A DNA stretch of 17,104 nucleotides, taken from contig PARL01000002.1 in NCBI GenBank assembly GCA_002711465.1, forward strand, positions 37,091-54,194, read 5' to 3'. The DNA is from Fidelibacterota bacterium. GTDB taxonomy: Bacteria > Fidelibacterota > Marinisomatia > SCGC-AAA003-L08 > D37C17. Of this stretch, positions 1 to 6,368 are shown piece after piece. Under the pieces are notes generated by a model. That model was not told the origin of the DNA. It saw nothing but the letters and a program-made list of their open reading frames with translations, and made no database searches. Position numbers and translations under genes: made by a program. Position 1 is the first letter of the stretch, and every line of letters starts with the position of its first letter.

Positions 1-743
1 GTTACGATAGCCCTATCCTCGCCAAGAAGACGATTAAATAAAGTAGACTTTCCAACATTTGGCAATCCTACTAGAACAACTTTATATCCACGTTCAATTT
101 TTTGCAAATCTAAGGAGTACTTTATAATTAAGTTAATTTTTCGATGTATATTTTTAAATGTGCTTTGTATTTTTTTAACACTGGTATGGTTAATTTCTTC
201 TTCATTAAAATCTAATTCGTGCTCAATAATTGTCAATGTATGAACAATTTCTTTACGAAGTTCAACTAATTGATCAGAAGTGTATCCACTTTCAATGTTT
301 TGTAAGGCAACACCATATTGCTTTGAGTTTTGATTAATTTTTGCTGCAATAGATTCTGCTTGTAACAAATCAATTTTTCCATTTTTAAAAGCCCGATATG
401 AGAATTCGCCTGGATAAGCAATTCTTGCACCGTTTTTCAAAAACTCATCTATTATATTATTAACTATGAAATCATTACCATGACAAAAAATTTCAATCAT
501 ATCTTCACCAGTGAAAGATTTAGGGGCTGAGTAATATGAAACCATACTTGTATCAATAACACTTTTTTTGGAAAGCGAAGTAATTTTTTTATATTTAATA
601 TCGTTTGGTTTGAGATTAGAAAATTTGATAATACCTCTGGCAGTATTTTTTACTTTAGAACCGCTTAACCTAATAGCAGCCAAGGCAGATTTTCCAACTG
701 GAGTCGCTCTTGCTATAATAATATCTTGATTATTATAATCCAC
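1..743 (-). CDS. mnmE: tRNA modification GTPase MnmE (TrmE), N-terminal part, cut by window edge
   Basis: MnmE, with MnmG, installs the carboxymethylaminomethyl group on wobble uridine 34 of certain tRNAs in the cytosol. The visible 247 codons open with an IARATPVGKSALAAIRLSG stretch typical of the formyl-tetrahydrofolate-binding domain. They carry a PGEFSYRAF-NGKIDL block near residues 109-126 and reach the GTPase P-loop GLPNVGKST at residues 226-234, the same register as the E. coli protein. The C-terminal half lies outside the window. I chose the GTG at 741-743 because no ATG precedes the conserved N-terminus and an AGGAG, embedded in the yidC stop (TAGGAG), sits at the right distance. It is the last visible gene of the rpmH-rnpA-yidD-yidC-mnmE run, so it is probably translationally coupled to yidC. 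Confidence 0.95.
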   Translation of the reverse strand, partial: MDYNNQDIIIARATPVGKSALAAIRLSGSKVKNTARGIIKFSNLKPNDIKYKKITSLSKKSVIDTSMVSYYSAPKSFTGEDMIEIFCHGNDFIVNNIIDEFLKNGARIAYPGEFSYRAFKNGKIDLLQAESIAAKINQNSKQYGVALQNIESGYTSDQLVELRKEIVHTLTIIEHELDFNEEEINHTSVKKIQSTFKNIHRKINLIIKYSLDLQKIERGYKVVLVGLPNVGKSTLFNRLLGEDRAIV

Positions 744-754
744 AGATTTTGCTC

Positions 755-2437
755 CTACGATTGAAGTTTTTTAAGTTGCCTTTGTTGTAAAAAGTTTAAA
801 ATATTATATACAGTATAATACAAATTCAGGCCAGAAGGAAAAGTATTAAAAAGTAAAATGAAAAAACCATTCATAAAATACATTGCAAATTTAGCAGAAG
901 GATCAGGAGAGGCAGTTGCTGTCATTTGCATACTCAAAAACATAATTACACCCATTATAATGGGCAACAATGCTAGACCATTTCCAAAAAAATATCCTAA
1001 TCCAGGAATATTAGCCATGAAAGGTAATTGTAAAATTATATCAGGCTGAGATAAATCAGTAATCCAGAAAGGTAAAAATTCAGCACCCCTGAACTCTATT
1101 GTTTTTCTAAACACTTGAAACAAAGCAATTAATAGTGGCATTTGTACCAAAATAGGCAAACACCCACCTAGAGGATTAACCCCCTCTTTTTTATACAACT
1201 CCATTGTTGCTTGACTTAATTTTGCTTGGTCATCTTTATATTTTGCTTGTATTTTTTTCATTTTAGGCTGCACTTGTTGCATTTTCTGATTCGATAAAAA
1301 ACTCTGTTTTGTTAGGGGGCCAGTAAAAAGTCTAATAATAAACGCAAACAAAATACAAATGATGCCATAATTTGGAATAAACACATACAAAGATGTTAGC
1401 AACCATAAAATTAACTTTGCTAAATATCCAATGATAAACCAGCCAAAGCCAAATAATTGAACCAGATGGTCTGTCTTACTATCAGACAAGTGTTTTGTGT
1501 CAATAGGGCCTATATATGAATAAACATAAAGAGATTCATTTCCAACGCCATAGTCAAAACGCATATCAGGATATAAGAAATAATTATCATCGCTTGCTAT
1601 TGAAGATTTCGTAGATTCAAAATAAACTTTTTCAGTTTTGTTGGCAGCATGTTTTTGGTTTGTAATCGCTTTTATAAAATACTTTGTTTTAATACCTGCC
1701 CAACCCACATTAGAATAAGCAAACACTTCACCCTCTTCAGATATAGTTTCTTCGGAATAAGTTTTATCTTTTTCAGCAAATACGCTTAACCATGTTAAGT
1801 CTTCTTGAATGCTGCGCTCAGAAGGCTCTAAACCACCACCCCAAATTAAATCATATTTTTTTGTAACATTTAAAGATGAAAAAATATGATCAATTACATA
1901 ACTTGTATCATTTAAGATGGTTGTTTTTTCAAGGCCGGAACTGCTTATGCTTGTAATGGTGTGAGTAGATGTTTGATCATTATATTGATAAATGTAATCA
2001 GAATCAAACACAACGAACTCTCCGTTTTCAATTAAACACGGATTACACCCTTGGTCATTCATAAGCGCTACAGGCGCATCAGTGTAAGCGCCTAACGACC
2101 TATCCCATGAGCCAACATGTTTAAATTCGTTTTGTGCAGAAACATCATTTTCAATTATTTTAATATTACTTAAAGAACTCCCACCATTAACAAAGCCTAA
2201 AGATAATAAATCAGTCGTTATATTTAACTTATCATTTACGTCTACTAAAGGCATATTATTTTTAGACCGCGCCTCACTATTGAAATCAATTTCAGGATTT
2301 GGTTGATTGCTTTCAGATTTTTCAACCTCATCAATACTTTGTGACTCTGGTAATGGCTGTGGCACAAAGATGGTTTGCCATACGAAAATAAATATAAAAC
2401 TTAGGCTAAGCGCCAGTAACAATCTTTTAAAATCCAT
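755..2437 (-). CDS. yidC: membrane protein insertase YidC
   Basis: YidC inserts and folds inner-membrane proteins, alone or with SecYEG. The 560 residues show the diderm layout: an N-terminal membrane anchor at residues 5-25, a periplasmic P1 domain at about 30-325, and a C-terminal 60 kDa insertase core from about 330 onward with hydrophobic helices. The conserved hydrophilic-groove arginine is Arg369 in the IIRLFTGPLT helix. It is followed by a basic cytoplasmic loop rich in Lys/Gln (about 378-410) and the GVNPLGGCLPILVQMPLL signature. The length is normal for a diderm YidC. The ATG lies 4 bases after yidD, and its stop codon contains the start of the mnmE ribosome binding site. The P1 sequence around GWAGIKTKYFIKAI looks more like Bacteroidota/Chlorobi than gammaproteobacterial YidC, which is a judgement by eye. 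Confidence 0.97.
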   Translation of the reverse strand: MDFKRLLLALSLSFIFIFVWQTIFVPQPLPESQSIDEVEKSESNQPNPEIDFNSEARSKNNMPLVDVNDKLNITTDLLSLGFVNGGSSLSNIKIIENDVSAQNEFKHVGSWDRSLGAYTDAPVALMNDQGCNPCLIENGEFVVFDSDYIYQYNDQTSTHTITSISSSGLEKTTILNDTSYVIDHIFSSLNVTKKYDLIWGGGLEPSERSIQEDLTWLSVFAEKDKTYSEETISEEGEVFAYSNVGWAGIKTKYFIKAITNQKHAANKTEKVYFESTKSSIASDDNYFLYPDMRFDYGVGNESLYVYSYIGPIDTKHLSDSKTDHLVQLFGFGWFIIGYLAKLILWLLTSLYVFIPNYGIICILFAFIIRLFTGPLTKQSFLSNQKMQQVQPKMKKIQAKYKDDQAKLSQATMELYKKEGVNPLGGCLPILVQMPLLIALFQVFRKTIEFRGAEFLPFWITDLSQPDIILQLPFMANIPGLGYFFGNGLALLPIIMGVIMFLSMQMTATASPDPSAKFAMYFMNGFFILLFNTFPSGLNLYYTVYNILNFLQQRQLKKLQS

Positions 2438-2441
2438 TTAT

Positions 2442-2651
2442 TTAAACCTCATCTATTCCAAATTCTTTTGAAAATGGGTGACATTTTCTAATTCTTATAA
2501 AACCTTTTATTAAACCACGTGAAGGACCATACTTCTTGATTGATTGCAACATGTATTCTGAGCACGTTGGGTGAAACCTACAACTTCCTCTGAAAAGTAT
2601 TCCCAAAGTGTTTTGATATACCTTAATCAAACCTATTAATAAAAAACTCAT
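2442..2651 (-). CDS. yidD: membrane protein insertion efficiency factor YidD
   Basis: YidD is a small membrane-associated protein that assists YidC-dependent insertion. The 69 residues include the family hallmark RFHPTCSEYM followed by a KKYGPSRGLIKG segment and IRKCHPFS near the C-terminus. All three conserved cysteines (about residues 24, 30 and 57) are present. An amphipathic N-terminal helix (FLLIGLIKVYQN) fits membrane binding. It is at the short end of the family and stops soon after the CHPFS motif. The ATG overlaps the rnpA stop as ATGA, and yidC starts 4 bases after its stop, so the three genes should be translationally coupled. Confidence 0.95.
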   Translation of the reverse strand: MSFLLIGLIKVYQNTLGILFRGSCRFHPTCSEYMLQSIKKYGPSRGLIKGFIRIRKCHPFSKEFGIDEV

Positions 2652-2968
2652 GCGCTTAATTTACTGTAAAACAACTCAAATGACCGACTTAATTCATTCC
2701 ATGAGTAATTATTATCTAAGGGCTCAAGTGGCTTTACAATTATTGCAGATTTAATTGAATGATTTTTATATAACTTTTGATATAAAGACCTACACCTTCT
2801 TTTAAATTTGTTGCGCAAGACCGCTTTCCCACACTTTCTACTGACAATAAAAGAAATTCCTGAAGATGATTGTTGATTATCATAATAAAACAACAAATCC
2901 CTGACATGCAGGGATTTTGAAGAGAATAATACTTTTTTAAAATCTTTATTTGTAATAGAGTTTTTCAA
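2648..2968 (-). CDS. rnpA: ribonuclease P protein component
   Basis: RnpA is the protein subunit of RNase P, which trims the 5' leader of pre-tRNAs. The 106-residue basic protein carries the RNR-type signature [16 protein letters not shown] in its middle, preceded by [12 protein letters not shown]. The N-terminus fits the family ([12 protein letters not shown]). The start is a TTG at 2966-2968 overlapping the rpmH stop in the string TTGA, so rnpA translation probably depends on ribosomes finishing rpmH. Its 3' end overlaps yidD by 4 bases. It is slightly shorter than the usual 115-120 residues, and no key residue is evidently missing. Confidence 0.93.
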   Translation of the reverse strand: MKNSITNKDFKKVLFSSKSLHVRDLLFYYDNQQSSSGISFIVSRKCGKAVLRNKFKRRCRSLYQKLYKNHSIKSAIIVKPLEPLDNNYSWNELSRSFELFYSKLSA

Positions 2969-3108
2969 CCTTCACTTACCGTAAGCAGCTTTCTTCCCTT
3001 TCTTCTTCTTCTAGCAAGCACAGCTCTACCGTTTTTAGTACTATTTCTTTCTCTAAAACCGTGTTTATTTTTTCTTTTTCTATTACTTATACGAACAGTA
3101 GTTTTCAT
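2965..3108 (-). CDS. rpmH: 50S ribosomal protein bL34
   Basis: This 47-residue, very basic protein of the large ribosomal subunit reads [18 protein letters not shown], then [20 protein letters not shown] and a terminal RKLLTVSEG. This is the canonical bL34 pattern (HGFR-R--TKNGR-VL--RR-KGR--L). The ATG at 3106-3108 has an AAAGGA Shine-Dalgarno about 6 bases upstream. It is the first gene of the rpmH-rnpA-yidD-yidC-mnmE group. Its TGA stop overlaps the rnpA TTG start by two bases in TTGA. Four consecutive AGA codons encode an Arg run near residue 35, an A/T-driven codon choice. Confidence 0.97.
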   Translation of the reverse strand: MKTTVRISNRKRKNKHGFRERNSTKNGRAVLARRRRKGRKLLTVSEG

Positions 3109-3118
3109 AATATTCCTT

Positions 3119-3147
3119 TATAAAGTCTCGAAATTTAATACTTTCAA
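3119..3147 (-). promoter_or_regulatory. candidate sigma-70-type promoter for rpmH operon
   Basis: On the minus strand a TTGAAA (3142-3147) and a TTTATA (3119-3124) are separated by exactly 17 bases, just upstream of the rpmH ribosome binding site. The -10 is so close to the ATG that the leader would be only a few bases, so this could be a chance match in AT-rich DNA. Confidence 0.35.
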
Positions 3148-3169
3148 AAATAATTACAAGGAAATTTTT

Positions 3170-3526
3170 TTACACGGACGACTTAACAACAGTTTTAATG
3201 CCGCCACGTGGATTAAAATCCCCAACAATTTTAATTGATTTAGGATTACAGGCTTTTTTGAAATCATCTATTATTCTATTAGTTACATGCTCATGAAAAA
3301 TTCCAACATTACGAAACTTTACCATGTATAGTTTTAATGATTTTAACTCTACGATGTGTTTATTTGGTACATAAGTTATGTATATAGTACCAAAATCTGG
3401 AAGGCCAGTTTTTGGGCACACACAATTAAACTCAGGTACGCTGACTTCAATTGTATAGTCACGATTTCCATATTCGTTTGGAACAGTTTCTAGATCTGTA
3501 TATTTTGGTTCTTCTGATTGATTCAT
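3170..3526 (-). CDS. queF: NADPH-dependent 7-cyano-7-deazaguanine reductase QueF (short, single-domain type)
   Basis: QueF reduces preQ0 to preQ1 with NADPH in the queuosine tRNA-modification pathway. The 118-residue protein matches the short unimodular form. Cys37 in CPKTGLPDFG is the expected nucleophile (Cys35 lies nearby) and Asp44 the expected proton donor. The family signature ELKSLK occupies residues 60-65. EHVTNRI (79-85) and DFNPRGGI (103-110) follow. No queC, queD or queE is nearby. The ATG has no recognisable Shine-Dalgarno. It is preceded, with only five intervening bases, by the T-tract of a terminator hairpin, so expression may be leaderless, weak or dependent on read-through. 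No preQ1 riboswitch is apparent. Confidence 0.95.
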   Translation of the reverse strand: MNQSEEPKYTDLETVPNEYGNRDYTIEVSVPEFNCVCPKTGLPDFGTIYITYVPNKHIVELKSLKLYMVKFRNVGIFHEHVTNRIIDDFKKACNPKSIKIVGDFNPRGGIKTVVKSSV

Positions 3527-3531
3527 TACGT

Positions 3532-3557
3532 AAAAAAAGGGGCGCTTATGGCCCCTT
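3532..3557 (-). terminator. rho-independent terminator between small secreted gene and queF
   Basis: Read on the minus strand, AAGGGGC (3551-3557) pairs perfectly with GCCCCTT (3537-3543) across a 7-base loop and runs into seven Ts (3532-3538). It follows the stop of the 3567-3779 gene by about 10 bases and ends just before the queF ATG. A smaller TGCCA/TGGCA dyad (3572-3586) lies just ahead of it within the end of the small gene. Confidence 0.8.
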
Positions 3558-3566
3558 AATATTTAA

Positions 3567-3779
3567 TTATTTGCCATTATTTGGCAGACGTCTAATTCTT
3601 TTTCTTTTGTAAGCCCTCTTTCGCATCACATCTTTGCCATAATTATTATTTTTTTGATGAGCAGATAAAACAGGATATTCCTCATCTATTGACTCATAGT
3701 ATGTATCCATTTTAGAATCAGATCCCAATGCAAATGAACTCACAAAAATAAAACTTAAAGTATATATTAATACATTCAT
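3567..3779 (-). CDS. small secreted basic protein, unknown function
   Basis: I do not recognise this 70-residue protein. It starts MNVLIYTLSFIFVSSFALG, a convincing Sec signal peptide with likely cleavage around residue 19-20. There is no cysteine, so it is not a lipoprotein. The mature part of about 50 residues has an acidic first half (YYESIDEEYP) and a strongly basic end (MRKRAYKRKRIRR). I chose the ATG at 3777-3779, preceded by a purine-rich AAAGGGA. A TTG at 3804-3806 would add MSGREREQI and spoil the signal peptide. The gene stands alone between ssb and queF, with its own candidate promoter and a strong terminator, so it is probably a separately transcribed unit. The basic tail could bind nucleic acid, LPS or peptidoglycan, but nothing here decides which. 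Confidence 0.6.
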   Translation of the reverse strand: MNVLIYTLSFIFVSSFALGSDSKMDTYYESIDEEYPVLSAHQKNNNYGKDVMRKRAYKRKRIRRLPNNGK

Positions 3780-3805
3780 AATTTGTTCCCTTTCTCTCCC
3801 GCTCA

Positions 3806-3832
3806 ATTGTAATTTATACCTACTTGTGTCAA
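3806..3832 (-). promoter_or_regulatory. candidate promoter for the small secreted protein
   Basis: A consensus TTGACA (minus strand, 3827-3832) is followed after 15 bases by TACAAT (3806-3811). The spacing is short, but the -35 match is perfect, which is uncommon by chance at this base composition. It lies 27-53 bases upstream of the chosen ATG and downstream of the ssb stop. Confidence 0.45.
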
Positions 3833-3873
3833 AAAACCAAAATATTTTTGAACTGTGTATTTTGTATCACAAA

Positions 3874-4209
3874 TTAATTTGTATTGTTCAAAGGTGTAAT
3901 TTGACTAGCAATCACTTCCACAATCTTCTTTTGCTCTTTTTGTGTATTTGTCCACACCCTTGAACGTATAGATCCCTCTACATATATAAGTTGCCCCTTA
4001 TCAAGATATTGACTAGCAAAGTCTGCATTTTTATGAAAGCAAACAACATTATGCCACTCAGTATGTTCATGTTTATTTTTTTCATTGTCATACCATGTTT
4101 CATTAGTTGCTAATGAAAAAGTAGCCGTAGACACCCCATTAGGAGTATATCTGCCTTCTGGTTTAGCCCCTAAACGTCCAATTAATATAATTTTATTTAT
4201 ACTTTTCAT
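3874..4209 (-). CDS. ssb: single-stranded DNA-binding protein, short form
   Basis: This is an OB-fold SSB of 111 residues. It has the family start NKIILIGRLGAKPE, then the FSLATNETW strand, TEWHNVVCF (about 50-58), and YVEGSIRSRVWTN. SSB coats single-stranded DNA during replication and repair. It ends right after the OB fold with ITPLNNTN. The usual flexible linker and acidic DDDIPF-like tip, through which SSB recruits partner proteins, are missing, and the stop is clean. It therefore may be a secondary or specialised SSB, with a full-length copy elsewhere. The ATG overlaps the histidine kinase stop as ATGA, which places it as the last gene of the dnaA-regulator-kinase-ssb string. Confidence 0.9.
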   Translation of the reverse strand: MKSINKIILIGRLGAKPEGRYTPNGVSTATFSLATNETWYDNEKNKHEHTEWHNVVCFHKNADFASQYLDKGQLIYVEGSIRSRVWTNTQKEQKKIVEVIASQITPLNNTN

Positions 4210-5645
4210 TTCCTTAAAGGTATGTTAATTATAAATTTAGTTCCTTCACTAAGTACGCTTTCTATACTTAAAGACCCCCCATGAGCTTCTATAATTTTTT
4301 TTGCAATTGCTAAACCCAACCCAAAACCACTAGAACTTTTTTCTTTAGCCACACGCCCTCTATAAAGAGGCTTCATAATTTTCTTTAATTTATTGTTATC
4401 AATACCTTCGCCAAAGTCTTCAACCTGAATTGCCACAAAAGTATCATCAAGTTTCACGCTTAACTCAATCAAACGATTTTTCCCACCGTATTTTATGGCG
4501 TTATCAATAAGGTTTTTAATTGCCAGAGACAATTTATATTTATCCACTTTTAGATTTAAATCAGGAATATCTGTTATAATTTTTAACCTTTTTTCAATTT
4601 CATAAAACATACTACAGGCATCATTGATAAGATTTTTAAGAGTAATTTCTTCAATTTCTAAATCTTCAACATAAGGCGTTGATAGTTTGTCAGAAAGCAA
4701 CATATTAGAAATCATATCTTTCAGATAATTAATTTCTTTATTAATTGAGTCTTTATCATCTTTAGTTATACTCATATTAGCAAGCAAGAATTTTAATCTG
4801 GTCAAAGGAGTTTTTAGTTCGTGACTAACATCAATTAATAAGTTTTGTTTTTGGCTAACCAAAATATCAATATCTTTTGTCATTTTATTAATACTTCGTG
4901 ACAACTGGGCTAATTCATCAGACCCCTTAACTGGAATTTCAGAATCAAGATTACCCTTTTTTAAATTAACAACATGTCGCCTTATAAGAGTAATAGGATG
5001 TAAAAAAGATTTGATTACCCAAAATAGAACAATTAACAAAATTAATAAACTAATAGGAACAATAATTGCTGGTAAATATATGTCATATCCTAAATCATAA
5101 TCAGTTATAAACCATACGCCCAACAGCTTATCATTAACTGGATATTCAACAAATGTAGCAGGTAAACTTTTTGTACCTCTGTACGGCTCTTTTACAAAAT
5201 AGTCACCGTATGAGACCCATGTAGAGTGTTTATCTAAACCTAAATGAGTATTACTAAGTGTGGGAGCATCCATATAACTAATATAATTTGTATAATTAAA
5301 ATGACCTGGAAAATTTAAAAAACTCATGGTATCTACTATTTGATCAACATCAAAATCTATAATTTTATTTTTATTTATATCTTCAAATACAGCAAAAAAA
5401 GCCATTTGATTTAAATTGTTCAAATCGCCCTTTATAGACTCTTCAAAGTTAGGATTGTTTTCAAACCCATTGACCCAATCTCTCACTAATAATTCATGCA
5501 ATATTAGATTTTGATAATCATATATAAGGTCGGTATTTTGATATTGCACACTTTGGGTCTGGTTTGTTGCAAACCACACTATGATAGTAAATATAAAAAT
5601 GACAGCAACAATTTTGCCAAAAAGAGAATCAGATAAAATTTTCAG
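4206..5645 (-). CDS. two-component sensor histidine kinase (CpxA/EnvZ-like architecture)
   Basis: This is a membrane sensor kinase that should phosphorylate the adjacent OmpR-type regulator. From a CTG at 5643-5645 it has 479 residues. TM1 covers about 11-26, the periplasmic sensor about 27-188, TM2 about 190-211, followed by a HAMP linker. The HisKA box DVSHELKTPLTRL holds the phospho-accepting His275. The ATPase domain has an N box (NLIDNAIKYG, 378-387), DFGEG (410-414) and GFGLGLA (440-446). The first ordinary start codon, GTG at 5579, would begin inside TM1 and remove it. Between it and the in-frame stop at 5661-5663 there is no ATG, GTG or TTG. The CTG has an AAAGG five bases upstream and yields MKILSDSLFGKIVAVIFIF, a normal kinase N-terminus. 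ATA or ATT starts cannot be excluded. An acidic DINKNKIIDFD segment (89-99) in the sensor resembles a calcium-binding loop. It overlaps ssb by 4 bases. Confidence 0.88.
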   Translation of the reverse strand: MKILSDSLFGKIVAVIFIFTIIVWFATNQTQSVQYQNTDLIYDYQNLILHELLVRDWVNGFENNPNFEESIKGDLNNLNQMAFFAVFEDINKNKIIDFDVDQIVDTMSFLNFPGHFNYTNYISYMDAPTLSNTHLGLDKHSTWVSYGDYFVKEPYRGTKSLPATFVEYPVNDKLLGVWFITDYDLGYDIYLPAIIVPISLLILLIVLFWVIKSFLHPITLIRRHVVNLKKGNLDSEIPVKGSDELAQLSRSINKMTKDIDILVSQKQNLLIDVSHELKTPLTRLKFLLANMSITKDDKDSINKEINYLKDMISNMLLSDKLSTPYVEDLEIEEITLKNLINDACSMFYEIEKRLKIITDIPDLNLKVDKYKLSLAIKNLIDNAIKYGGKNRLIELSVKLDDTFVAIQVEDFGEGIDNNKLKKIMKPLYRGRVAKEKSSSGFGLGLAIAKKIIEAHGGSLSIESVLSEGTKFIINIPLRK

Positions 5646-5653
5646 TAGCGCCT

Positions 5654-6349
5654 TTATTGTTTAATCCTATCAATAAATTTATAACCCACACCATGAATCG
5701 TTTTGATATATTCAGTATCTGGATCTAGTTTATGTAACTTGCCCCTTAATCTGCTAACCAAAACATCTACTGACCTATCATAAGATTGCCAAGAAATACC
5801 ACGTAATTTTTCTACTAAAAAGTCTCTATTTAATATTTCTCCACAATTTTCTGCAAAAATTAAAAGCGCCTCAAACTCAGTTGTTGATAAAACTAATTCA
5901 CTACCGTTTAATATTACTTCTTGTTTTAATTTATCTATTTTTAAATGTTCAAATTCTAAATGATCAACCATAGTTTCTGGATTTTTTATTCTTCTCAAAA
6001 TCGATTGAATTCTAGCAATTAATTCTTCTGGCTCAAAAGGTTTAGGCATATAATCATCAGCACCCAACTCTAAACCAATGACTCTATCTGAGACCTCTCC
6101 TCTAGCAGTTAGCATAATAATAGGGACAGTTGAAGATTCTCGTATTTTTCTGAGTAACTGGAAGCCATCCATTTGAGGCATTGTGATATCTAAAATAATT
6201 AGATCTATATCAGATTTTTTCTTAAAAAAATCAAAGCCTTCAATTGGTGAGTTTTGTATTGAAACTTCATACTGGTGATTTTGTAAATACGTTTTAATTA
6301 GATCTGTCAGTTTCACATCATCGTCAATAATTAGTATATGATTGTTCAT
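5654..6349 (-). CDS. OmpR-family two-component response regulator
   Basis: This is a 231-residue DNA-binding response regulator. The receiver domain (about 1-120) has the acidic pocket IDDD (8-11), phospho-accepting Asp54 in LDITMPQMDG, Thr81 and Lys103 in KPFEPEEL, all intact. The OmpR-type winged helix follows (about 130-228), ending in the typical HGVGYKF. The partner kinase begins about 9 bases downstream. The ATG has a GGGGGATT sequence upstream, and only about 20 bases separate it from the dnaA stop, with no terminator. It is therefore most simply co-transcribed from dnaA. The target genes are unknown. The CpxR-like sequence with an envelope-type sensor suggests a cell-envelope or surface signal, which is inference. 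Confidence 0.93.
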   Translation of the reverse strand: MNNHILIIDDDVKLTDLIKTYLQNHQYEVSIQNSPIEGFDFFKKKSDIDLIILDITMPQMDGFQLLRKIRESSTVPIIMLTARGEVSDRVIGLELGADDYMPKPFEPEELIARIQSILRRIKNPETMVDHLEFEHLKIDKLKQEVILNGSELVLSTTEFEALLIFAENCGEILNRDFLVEKLRGISWQSYDRSVDVLVSRLRGKLHKLDPDTEYIKTIHGVGYKFIDRIKQ

Positions 6350-6368
6350 TTATAATCCCCCGCAGCGC

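Noticed and set aside
858..1049. Open frame on the plus strand inside yidC
   Set aside because: It lies wholly antisense to the conserved YidC core, has no ribosome binding site and no recognisable product.
3527..3566. preQ1 riboswitch upstream of queF
   Set aside because: Only a simple terminator hairpin is present; there is no preQ1-I pseudoknot pattern with a C-rich loop and A-rich tail, and no room for the larger classes.
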